The notes under the pieces were generated by a model. It ran no database searches. It saw only the letters and a list, made by a program, of their open reading frames with translations, and had not been told where the DNA came from. A program made the position numbers and the translations under genes. From positions 1,525-65,524 of the forward strand of contig NZ_SJPW01000006.1 of assembly GCF_007860125.1 (NCBI RefSeq): DNA of 64,000 nt, given 5' to 3'. Position 1 is the stretch's first letter. Every line of letters begins with the position of its first letter. This DNA is from Rubripirellula tenax (GTDB lineage Bacteria > Planctomycetota > Planctomycetia > Pirellulales > Pirellulaceae). This document shows, in pieces, positions 53,274 through 61,441 of the stretch.

Positions 53274-53883
53274 CTACGCGGGATCGGCGATGGGAATCGA
53301 TGCCGCAGTCAAGACGTCGTTGAACAGATCCAGGGGCGAGCCTGACGTAAGGATCATCGGGTTCTTCTCGTCGTCAACGTACCAGTAGATCTGCAGGCAC
53401 TCAAAGCAGATGACAAAATCGAATCGCTTATCATTGCACTTAGGATCGAGCGGAAAATAATTGCCGTAACTCGGGCACTTTTTCCCGAGATGTTCGCGAC
53501 GGGCACGAATGCCCATCGTACATTTTTTTCCCGCTCGATCCTTAGTCCGTATGCCGTGCCTTGGATTGAAACAGGCCCCGGTTGCCCCGTCGTTCTCGAG
53601 AACGCTGGCAATCAACGCATCAACAAGTTTTGCCTGATCGGTGGGCGAGACGCTTGTGGCGCCCAAGACATTGAAGTTGTGGAAAACGCTTGGGCGTTGT
53701 TTGCGATCAAAGTAGTTTGTGTCCAACGAGAGCAACTTGAATTGGGTACCGCCACGCAATGCGACAGAGGCATCGACGGGCATCGCAATGCGAAGGGGGG
53801 CCGGCACTACACGCGACCGTTCGGAGGCGCAGCCCAGTGCACCCTAGTGCTGCTAGGGCAAGGAGCAAGGCTAGTCGTCTCAT
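53274..53883 (-). pseudogene. Lipoprotein gene with a single-base frameshift
   Basis: ATG 53883 begins a textbook lipoprotein signal, MRRLALLLALAALGC. The frame then runs into Arg/Cys-rich nonsense and ends at about 53707. If one G of the GGG at 53836-53834 is removed, the signal joins as GCTGCASERSRVV to the long downstream frame (VPAPLRIAMPVDASVALRGG, SLDTNYFDRKQRPS, FDFVICFECLQIYWYVDDE). The fused product would have about 203 residues. The downstream frame alone would have to start at GTG 53807 without a signal. The downstream part is unrecognised. A sequencing error is the main alternative to a true frameshift. Confidence 0.65.
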
Positions 53884-54004
53884 TGTTTCAGTCCGATTGC
53901 AGTACACACTATCGAGCATGCAACGTTGATGTGCTATTTCTGCAACGCCCAAATGTGACTCGGTGCACGGAATGGTGCTACGGAAGCGGCGTTCAGGACG
54001 GGTG

Positions 54005-54343
54005 CTACATGCTTTTCAATAAATCGATGACACGGTCATACGGCTGGCCATCCCAGAAACGCCGCTGAGCAAAATCCATCGCGGTATGCCCTTCGTCGCT
54101 TACTGCCATTGGATCAGCGCCCAACTCAAGCAAACATGTTGTCGCTTCGAGAAAACCTTCGGCGGCAGAGACCATCAATGCGGTACAACCGAAACCTTGC
54201 AACGGCCCGGCTTCGCTTGGCAGGTCGATAACAGAACATGCCTTGGTCCTACTATCAACATCGACACCTTGGGAAACGAAGAACCTGATCATTTCCACGC
54301 GGTTGGGCATCGCGACTAGGTGAATGGGCCGAAATCCGTCCAA
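54005..54343 (-). pseudogene. Ankyrin-repeat protein, probably 5'-truncated
   Basis: The frame encodes three ankyrin-type repeats (GFRPIHLVAMPNRVEMIRFF, GCTALMVSAAEGFLEATTCL, GHTAMDFAQRRFWDG). Homology-like sequence continues upstream of the annotated TTG, with ASAGADLNALSP just before it and a further frame-open stretch to about 54430. No ATG or GTG occurs there before a stop, so the gene seems to have lost its start. Ankyrin repeats mediate protein contacts. It sits in the decayed stretch beside the frameshifted lipoprotein. Confidence 0.6.
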
Positions 54344-54653
54344 AGGAGAGAGTGCGTTCAGGTCAGCCCCCGCTGAAGCCAGCGCCAGGGCTACCCCGAC
54401 GCGCTCCTTGCCGAAGCCGGGTGTCGTCTCGCCAGGGCGCGAGTTTACGCGGCCAATTGATGGTTCGTGGTAGCTTTGGGTGCGTAAGGTCGTATCGACG
54501 CCTCATTAGCCTTCAAGACCGCGCCATAGGTTGACTCCCACGTTCGCTCGCAAAACATGTAGAGAAGCCGGAAATCACTTCGCCCGCTACTCGGAATCCG
54601 AATCTTCGCGACTGAAACTCGTAAGCTCACCCCGAGGAAATCGCACTCGGAGT

Positions 54654-54676
54654 GATTTCCGGACAGACACTAGCTA
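54654..54676 (+). repeat. 23-bp dispersed repeat, copy 2
   Basis: Same 23-bp unit as at 108-130, with C in place of T at position 7. It overlaps the right arm of an inverted repeat whose arms include GAAATC and GATTTC (54638-54659). Confidence 0.6.
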
Positions 54677-54721
54677 ATGAAGCGGCCGTCGCTGATATGG
54701 CTCTGCGATGCTTGCTTACAC

Positions 54722-54909
54722 CTTTTGAAGTTGCGCTTTTACCCTCCCGCGCAGCGGGAGGATCGGACGCGGTAGCGGCCGGGGAGAGCAATGTCCTAGC
54801 CCTCTCCTCGCTTAGGCTCGACTCTCCCAGTGGGAGAGTGAAGATCGCTTTCGCTCGTAGTTTGCGTTTTCAAATCCATCCTGCACGGCAGAAATCGCAA
54901 CTTCAAAAG
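54722..54909. mobile_element. MITE-like palindromic element, 188 bp
   Basis: CTTTTGAAGTTGCG (54722-54735) is the exact inverse of CGCAACTTCAAAAG (54896-54909). Inside are two strong hairpins: CCTCCCGC/GCGGGAGG at 54743-54761 and ACTCTCCC/GGGAGAGT at 54821-54839. No protein is encoded. No target-site duplication is obvious. The element ends seven bases before the stop of the export-lipoprotein gene. It could also be a structured RNA or a repeat of another kind; a genome-wide copy count would decide. Confidence 0.55.
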
Positions 54910-54916
54910 TTACGCC

Positions 54917-55954
54917 TTAGGGCGATTCGGCGGGTTCAGACGGAGTGATCCACAGGGGCTCGAATCGATCCATTGGGTCGACGTCGCCGAAGTCCAGCTC
55001 ACCATCCACTAACGTCGAGCGATTCGAATTCGTGTCGGGCAATCGACTCGGAGCAACCGGGCGACTCGTCGTCCCAACGTCAACCACTTCGGTACGAACA
55101 ACCGCGGCGTTTTCCGTCACGATGGATGCACTGACCGGGGTGACGGCAACGCAGCCCATCGGGTTTTCGCGGGCGATCATGTTTGGATCCAAACAAGCTT
55201 TTTGACACTTGCAACATCGTTCGCACGTCTTGTCGGCTTGCCAGAACATCAAGTCCTCGCAGAACGTTCGCGTCGCAACAAAGATTCGGTCGCCGGGCTG
55301 CAATTGATAGTTGGTCGTCGTGTCGCCAAGCTGCGTGATTTCACGGTAACAGACGGGCAACGTCACTCGGCATGACGTCGGCATCGTCGGACGCGCCAAC
55401 AAGATCTTGCACGGCGCCGCAGCGCTGGTCAAACCGCCGGCGGCCAAGATTCCATCCAGAACCGATTCATGACCTTCCAAGGGATAGCTGCCGGGTGAAT
55501 TGACTTCGCCCAGGACATAGAAGCGATGGACCGGGTCGAGTAAACGAACATTGATCGGCTCGGATGCTTCGCCGCTGGCAACGATCGATTGTTCGATCAG
55601 GGCTTCGGCGCCTTCCACCGTGTGACCGGCCAACACGACGCGGCCGAACTTACCCAGATCAACCGTCCCATCGGTCAGGATCTTTTGATCCGCCGGGATC
55701 CTCACTTCGCTGTCCAGTTCGACCGGCTCGATCAAGACCATGTCGCCGGGATGCAGATAGTGCACGGGCTCGACGCCCAGCGACAACTCGCGTGGAATTT
55801 CGGCCGCGCGAGGCGAACACTTTAGAATCTCGACACTCTGCTCGGTCAAATAATGGCCGGTCGGGAACAGCGACAACCCCAGGCTACTGCACCCGGTGGA
55901 CAGCATGATGATGGATGCGGCCGCGATCGTGTGAATGAACTTGTTGATGGTCAT
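54917..55954 (-). CDS. Polysaccharide export lipoprotein (Wza/SLBB type)
   Basis: The 345-residue protein has a lipoprotein signal (IHTIAAASIIMLSTGC). A Poly_export domain follows (HYLHPGDMVLIEPVELDSEV, VDLGKFGRVVLAGHTVEGAE), then SLBB-like repeats (FYVLGEVNSPGSYPLEGHES, VLDGILAAGGLTSAA, QLQPGDRIFV). A Cys-rich segment (CERCCKCQKACLD) near residue 255 is unusual and may bind metal or form disulfides. The C-terminal tail is Asp/Pro-rich. It would form the outer-membrane export channel for exopolysaccharide; partner genes are not adjacent. Confidence 0.88.
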   Translation of the reverse strand: MTINKFIHTIAAASIIMLSTGCSSLGLSLFPTGHYLTEQSVEILKCSPRAAEIPRELSLGVEPVHYLHPGDMVLIEPVELDSEVRIPADQKILTDGTVDLGKFGRVVLAGHTVEGAEALIEQSIVASGEASEPINVRLLDPVHRFYVLGEVNSPGSYPLEGHESVLDGILAAGGLTSAAAPCKILLARPTMPTSCRVTLPVCYREITQLGDTTTNYQLQPGDRIFVATRTFCEDLMFWQADKTCERCCKCQKACLDPNMIARENPMGCVAVTPVSASIVTENAAVVRTEVVDVGTTSRPVAPSRLPDTNSNRSTLVDGELDFGDVDPMDRFEPLWITPSEPAESP

Positions 55955-56239
55955 CTCGATGCCTTGCGGTAGATCTATGCCGATTGCTGACTCGCCGGCG
56001 TCTGCTACTAGACGCACGCCCCATCAACATCGGCGCGATCGTTCCAACCGTCACAAGTCAATCGTCCGGCACGCTAAGACCGGCATGACGGTTAGAATCG
56101 GAACGACTCTGACAATCCGAACGACGCAAAGAATCGCTACAACCGGCAATGTTTACCAACGGCCGGTCCGCTCGACGAAAAGGCTGTTACGTCCCCGTAA
56201 GAGGCGGGTTTCTGCCCAGTCGCGATTGGCAGGCCTGCG

Positions 56240-59173
56240 TTATTGGCTGACGCGGCCGCCGGCAGTCAACAAAACCATCGCTTCGCGGACCAGGAAACGG
56301 CCGGCCGCAGCACGCAGCGTTTCGACCGGATTCAACCGCACGCTCGGATCACTCAGCGGCCCCGTCACACCGAGGTACAATGTGCGATTGCTGAAGAGCC
56401 GATTCAGTTCCAGAATCAGCCCCACGGGAATGGCCGCCTGCAACGCAAGCTGTGCGGCCAAGGCAACGATCTTTGCTTCGTCAGCTTGCAGGTATCCCGT
56501 TGCCAACACGGCTTCGATGTCCATCCGCAAATCGGCAATGCTTACGCGACCTTCCGCAAACACGCGGACACGATCGCCGCGCAACCAAAACTCGTCGATG
56601 TTGAATGCACCCCGCCCGATCGTGCCGTTCAGTTCGCCTCGGTCGAATTTCGTTCCGACCAAGGAAAGTGCGCCGAGAAACCGATTCGCCTTCAACAAAC
56701 CGGGCACGGCGGATGCTTGTGTCGCCCCCAATTCCGCCGCGAATTGACCGCTCAAATCGGAAACGCTTTGGATGCGTCGGCCACGCAATGAGACTTCGCC
56801 GCTGATCCGTCCGTGTGCTATCTGAGTCGAAGTGCCCAGCTGGGATATCAATTCCCCAAAATCGACACGTCGGACGCGGAACCGGCTGTCCATATCAAAC
56901 GACGGGATCGATCCGCCGGTCGATGAAAACTCTGCGTCTCCGAAAATTTGGCCACTGGCAAGGTCGCCGCGTATCGAACTGAGTCGCAAATTCCAGGCGC
57001 GGGCGTCGTCGCTGATTCTTGCCGTTAGCCCCGCATCGACAGTTCCCGTAGACACCGAAAACAAGGAACTGTCGTGAGCGCGGACAGACCCTCGGATTCT
57101 ATAGTCACCATCGCCCGACAAACTCAAGTCGCCCGAAACGGTTCCCGCCACGCGCTGCGAAATGGTTTCGGATAGCGGCAGCACGGCGGCCATCGCATCG
57201 ACACCGGAAAAATGAAACTGAAGACTTCGCGTTCCCCCAGGTGCGACGGACCAACGCCCGCTGGCAAACATCCGCCCGCCGGCATACGTACCGCTGGCTC
57301 GCCGTACGACGATCGATTGTTCGGACCACGTGACGTCGGCCGACATGCCGCGGGAAATGCTTCTGCCATCGATCGCAAAATCCGAAACGATGAACTCGGC
57401 TGACAAATTTGCGTCTTCTTTTCGGTTGATCACGCTCGCCGATACCGTGCCGCGATAGCGTCGCTGTTCACGCGGGCGGATGACGGGTACCAGTCGATCC
57501 AGCCGCGCCGTCTCGACGCGGATCTGTCCGAGGGGCAATCTGCGAAGCCACGTCGACCATGTCTCTTGATCTTCGACGGGTGAAACGGTGTCGACCGAAA
57601 GACTTCCGCCGAACAGTTTGCCAGTCCCATCAAGTTTGATCGATCCTTCGCCGGCGGAGAGGTTCAGTTCGACTTCGCCGACTTCGGCTTTTCCGACTCG
57701 GATATCGTTAACCGAAACCATGGCCACGCCGCGATGTTTGGAAACCAAGTTGATTTCATCTACCGGAACGGCCCATTCGATTCGCCCCGAGGTGGTCGCC
57801 TCGATCTGGCTGGTTGCGGTTAAGACATCGAACGGCAACAACGCGGACGCCGCGATTCGCGGTCGAATGTTTTGCCAGTTTAAGGCGACCTCATACTGCC
57901 CCGACTCGGCCGTCGCCAGCGTCGCAGAACCGCGGACCTGGCCACCGAAAATGCTTGCCGATAGGTCCCGGACGACGATCTCGTCTGCGGAGATTTCGTA
58001 GTCCATCTCGACCTGCCGGATCAGCATCGTGGCGGAGGGAATGTCTTGGTGAATCGGCGTCAGCGCGAACTGCTTCGGATCGATTTCGACGCGATGTTCT
58101 AGCATCCCGAAATCTTGCTGAAACAGTTTCAATTGCGGTGAACCGATTCGCCCCTTGATGCGCCAATCGTCGGATGCCCATTCACCTTGGCCCGCCAGAT
58201 CGAGATCCAACTTGCCTTCCGCCATTCGCGGCGGGACCGACGATGACCCCTGCGCTGCCAGCGCTGACAAGGTTTGCAGCGGCACATCATTGCCACGCAT
58301 TTGAAACTGAAAACGTTGTCGTCCGGTCAACTCAAGTTGTCCGGCGATGTCCCATCGAACGTCCTTGGCGGCGGGCGACGTCACCTTTATCAAAAGGGCT
58401 TGCACGATGGAGTCACGAACCACCATGGGGCCCGTGACGATCGTCAGGGGCAGCGAATCACCCACTGTCAAATTTTGGATTTTCAAATCTGCTTTCCCAT
58501 TCCACGTCGCGACGTCGGCGAGCGAATCGACCCGCATTCTCAAGTCAATTTGGCCCGTCACGCTGCCCGCAACTTCGGGGCGGTCGTCATCGCCGGTCGC
58601 CGCGCTGACCAAGTCATGAAGCGGACCGATTGAAAGACCGTCCATGTTCAAGCGGACCGAAGCGTCGCCTCGTGGGACAAGCGCGAGTGTCGACTGGCCC
58701 GATAGTCGACCCGATGCTTTTGATCCAGGTGTTGCGTCTCGCGAAGATTCAGCCGATTTTCCGTCGATCCAGCGGCCGTCGATTTTATCCAGCGTGAACA
58801 CGCCGTCGCGGTAATCCACGTTGGCGGAAAATTCTTCTAACAAAAGATTTTCTAAAACCAGACGCTTGGCAGAGATCCGCCCGGCCAGTCGGTAAGCGGC
58901 CGCATCAGTGAATTGGGTCAGCGGGACGCCGACTTGAAAATCAACCGACACGTCGCCGCCTGCTTGGATCGGGATCTGAATACCGATCGATTCCAAACGT
59001 GACAACAAACTGTCGACGTCGACGTCTTGGAACGACCACCTCGTGGTCCAGCGGCGTATGCCGTCGTCCTTTTCATCCGACGCCCCGTCTTGCGCGAAAG
59101 CGGCCGTGAGCGAAACTGCGAAAAAGATGGCGAATAAACGAGCCAGGTTGCGAAGCGAATTGAAAAAATTCAT
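56240..59173 (-). CDS. Large AsmA/YhdP-like envelope protein
   Basis: The 977-residue protein has a signal peptide (LARLFAIFFAVSLTAAFA). Long runs of amphipathic beta-strands follow: LVLENLLLEEFSANVDY, LNMDGLSIGPLHDLV, IVVRDLSASIFGGQVRGSAT and VSLRGRRIQSVSDLSG. The C-terminal part (FDRGELNGTIGRGAFNIDEF, VSIADLRMDIEAVLAT, LYLGVTGPLSDPSVRLNPV) resembles AsmA-like/YhdP C-terminal domains, which in other bacteria bridge the periplasm and carry lipids. No N-terminal membrane anchor other than the signal is seen. ATG 59173 is chosen for the signal peptide. Confidence 0.72.
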   Translation of the reverse strand: MNFFNSLRNLARLFAIFFAVSLTAAFAQDGASDEKDDGIRRWTTRWSFQDVDVDSLLSRLESIGIQIPIQAGGDVSVDFQVGVPLTQFTDAAAYRLAGRISAKRLVLENLLLEEFSANVDYRDGVFTLDKIDGRWIDGKSAESSRDATPGSKASGRLSGQSTLALVPRGDASVRLNMDGLSIGPLHDLVSAATGDDDRPEVAGSVTGQIDLRMRVDSLADVATWNGKADLKIQNLTVGDSLPLTIVTGPMVVRDSIVQALLIKVTSPAAKDVRWDIAGQLELTGRQRFQFQMRGNDVPLQTLSALAAQGSSSVPPRMAEGKLDLDLAGQGEWASDDWRIKGRIGSPQLKLFQQDFGMLEHRVEIDPKQFALTPIHQDIPSATMLIRQVEMDYEISADEIVVRDLSASIFGGQVRGSATLATAESGQYEVALNWQNIRPRIAASALLPFDVLTATSQIEATTSGRIEWAVPVDEINLVSKHRGVAMVSVNDIRVGKAEVGEVELNLSAGEGSIKLDGTGKLFGGSLSVDTVSPVEDQETWSTWLRRLPLGQIRVETARLDRLVPVIRPREQRRYRGTVSASVINRKEDANLSAEFIVSDFAIDGRSISRGMSADVTWSEQSIVVRRASGTYAGGRMFASGRWSVAPGGTRSLQFHFSGVDAMAAVLPLSETISQRVAGTVSGDLSLSGDGDYRIRGSVRAHDSSLFSVSTGTVDAGLTARISDDARAWNLRLSSIRGDLASGQIFGDAEFSSTGGSIPSFDMDSRFRVRRVDFGELISQLGTSTQIAHGRISGEVSLRGRRIQSVSDLSGQFAAELGATQASAVPGLLKANRFLGALSLVGTKFDRGELNGTIGRGAFNIDEFWLRGDRVRVFAEGRVSIADLRMDIEAVLATGYLQADEAKIVALAAQLALQAAIPVGLILELNRLFSNRTLYLGVTGPLSDPSVRLNPVETLRAAAGRFLVREAMVLLTAGGRVSQ

Positions 59174-59522
59174 GCGTCGAAACCTTGGTTCGAATGGGTG
59201 GAACGGATTCACGCGGAAATTGCGCTGAGTTTCGATTCGAATCACCGCGCCATCCTTCTTCATCGGTAAAGCCGCTCTTCGGGACGCTGAGATCGCGGTT
59301 GATTCATGCAACCGGATCAATCCCGAGCGTTTGACACCGAAAAAGAGTTGCCGATGTGTGAAACGATCCCAATGTTAAGCCTTAGCGGTTACGGACTTGG
59401 TGCGTGGAATCCGGATCCAACGCACTGTGCGGGCGCGGTCATGACGATTGAAAACGTTGAGCTCGTTGTATCGATAGCGACTTCGTTGACACTGCCCGAC
59501 CCGCTTACCCCGAACTCGTTTC
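59174..59522. other. Divergent promoter region, 349 bases
   Basis: It lies between the AsmA-like gene (minus) and the cytochrome gene (plus). No protein-like frame or strong hairpin is seen; a frame at 59306-59596 overlaps the cytochrome gene and is not coding-like. Confidence 0.35.
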
Positions 59523-61430
59523 ATGACACGATTGGTGATCATCCTAGTTCTGGCGATGGCTTGCATGCCACATCCGACGCTAAGGGCGGACGATGACCTG
59601 CTGCTCGGTCCAGCCGCCAGCGAAGATTTGCTCAGCGACGATTTGCTTGGTGACGACCTGCTCGGTGGCGACGACTTGTTGGGCGACGACTTACTTGGGC
59701 AAGGGTTGGACGGCGACGCAGATGCGGATCCGCTGGCGGGGATGGGGTCGACGAAACCGATCGATCCGCCGGACAAGACGGCGCCTGATCCTCACGAGGC
59801 CCTGTGGACCGAGAACTGTTATCCGTCGGCCGAGTCGTGTCGCGCCTGTCACCCCGGTCAATACGAACAGTGGCGTGCCAGCGGACATGCCTATGCGTCG
59901 GTGTCGCCGATGTTCCAACGATTCGAACAAGCGATGATCGACTACACGCGTGGCACCGTTGGATCGTTTTGCATGCGATGCCATTCACCGGTGGGAACGC
60001 AGTTGAAGCTTTCGCGCGCCGCTAGCGTGCTGGATGCTCCACCGGTCGTCCGCGAAGGCGTTACGTGCATCGCCTGCCACCGCGTCCGCGAACATTACGG
60101 CCGCAGCAACGGGGATCGCCGTATCGAACCGGGCGACATCCACGCTCCGGTCGGCGGTTCGTCCGGTGGTCACGGATTGGCCAGCGCGCTCGCCAAGGCC
60201 GACGAACTGAAACTGAAGACTCAGCACGGCCAGAAAGGGCCTGGCCAAGACATCCACGGGTCAAGTTTCTTCTTTGAACCACTGACCAATAGCGATGTTT
60301 GTGTTTCGTGCCACCAAGTTGCCGTGCACCCGGGCATTTGGTTGGAAGTCGTGCATTCGCAATACCGCCACGGTCCGGCGGCGGCCAAAGGCATCTCTTG
60401 CCAAGACTGTCACATGGGTGCCGTTCCGGGCAAGCCGACCGGTTACGACTATGGCCACGCAGCAATGCTTAGCGACAAACCGTACGGCGAGCCGCGCAAG
60501 CTATCCAACCACATGATGTGGGGCCCCGGATACTCCATCGCGCACCCCGGAATCTTCCCGCACAATCCGAAAGCAAAAAACTTCAGCCCGCGTGATTGGT
60601 TAGCGTTCGATCACGAAGCAGGCTGGGGCACCGACGCGTTCGAAAAAACGGTGGGCGCCCATCATGCCTTTCCCAAGCCTTGGGACACCGCTGATGATCG
60701 TCGTGACGGCCGCAAGGTGATCGATGCCAACTTGGCAAAAGTTCAAGAGAAACGCGGTGCTGCGGTGATGACGATGGAAGCGGGTTTGAAAGTCGACGGA
60801 CCCAAATTCCACGATTCGCCTCGCGCCGGTCGCGGCATGACAATCAGCTACCGCGTCAGCAACGTCAGCGAAGGGCACAACTTGCCGACCGGATCATTGG
60901 GCGCGCAGCCACAACTCTGGCTCAACGCCGTGTTGATTGATCCGGACGGTCGCCGCGTCTGGGAAAGTGGCTACCTGGATCGCAATGCCGACTTGGCCGA
61001 CATGCACTCGGTCGAAGTCGCCAAGCATCGCATCCCGCGAGACAAAGATTTGTTCAACTTGCAAACCAAATTTTTGATCAACAACGTTCGCGGAACCGAT
61101 CGCGAGGCGGCGTTGCCGCTGAACTTCAGCCTTGACCAACTTGCGTTTCTGCGTCCCGGCGCGGTTCCCGTCAGCGTACTGAATCATCCGCCGCTGATCC
61201 GAATGGAGGCACACTCGATCGCGCCACTCGACCATCGAACGGCGAAGTACCACATTCCGGCATCCGCGATGCGAAAGCCGGGCACCTATCGATTGAGCGT
61301 TCGGATGCGTAGCCGCACCGAGCCGATGTATTTCATGCGTCAAATCAACTCGACGCCCGACATGATTCGCCGCATGAATGAAAATATGCTCGATCTATGC
61401 AACAGCAGCCACACGTTCTTGGTGAGGTAA
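59523..61430 (+). CDS. Secreted five-heme cytochrome c
   Basis: The 635-residue protein has a signal peptide (LVIILVLAMACMPHPTLR) and an Asp/Leu/Gly repeat (DDLLGDDLLGGDDLLG) near residues 38-60. Five heme-attachment motifs follow: CRACH, CMRCH, CIACH, CVSCH and CQDCH. Additional His residues (SNHMMWGPGYSIAHP, VGAHHAFP) can serve as distal ligands. The pattern resembles cytochrome c554/multiheme families. The C-terminal third is beta-rich (ISYRVSNVSEGHNLPTG). The outer-membrane barrel gene starts 12 bases after the stop, so the two form an operon. Electron transfer is likely; the partner is unknown. Confidence 0.88.
   Translation: MTRLVIILVLAMACMPHPTLRADDDLLLGPAASEDLLSDDLLGDDLLGGDDLLGDDLLGQGLDGDADADPLAGMGSTKPIDPPDKTAPDPHEALWTENCYPSAESCRACHPGQYEQWRASGHAYASVSPMFQRFEQAMIDYTRGTVGSFCMRCHSPVGTQLKLSRAASVLDAPPVVREGVTCIACHRVREHYGRSNGDRRIEPGDIHAPVGGSSGGHGLASALAKADELKLKTQHGQKGPGQDIHGSSFFFEPLTNSDVCVSCHQVAVHPGIWLEVVHSQYRHGPAAAKGISCQDCHMGAVPGKPTGYDYGHAAMLSDKPYGEPRKLSNHMMWGPGYSIAHPGIFPHNPKAKNFSPRDWLAFDHEAGWGTDAFEKTVGAHHAFPKPWDTADDRRDGRKVIDANLAKVQEKRGAAVMTMEAGLKVDGPKFHDSPRAGRGMTISYRVSNVSEGHNLPTGSLGAQPQLWLNAVLIDPDGRRVWESGYLDRNADLADMHSVEVAKHRIPRDKDLFNLQTKFLINNVRGTDREAALPLNFSLDQLAFLRPGAVPVSVLNHPPLIRMEAHSIAPLDHRTAKYHIPASAMRKPGTYRLSVRMRSRTEPMYFMRQINSTPDMIRRMNENMLDLCNSSHTFLVR
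59625..59705 (+). repeat. DDLLG-coding tandem repeat
   Basis: About five imperfect units of 12-18 bases encode Asp-Asp-Leu-Leu-Gly. They lie just after the signal peptide of the cytochrome and before its first heme motif. Confidence 0.7.
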
Positions 61431-61441
61431 CGGAAGTCATC

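Larger units (their letters stand above)
54344..54916. other. Repeat-bearing intergenic stretch
   Basis: It contains the open but startless upstream part of the ankyrin frame, an inverted repeat at 54638-54659, the second copy of the 23-bp repeat and the 188-bp element described separately. Confidence 0.6.
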
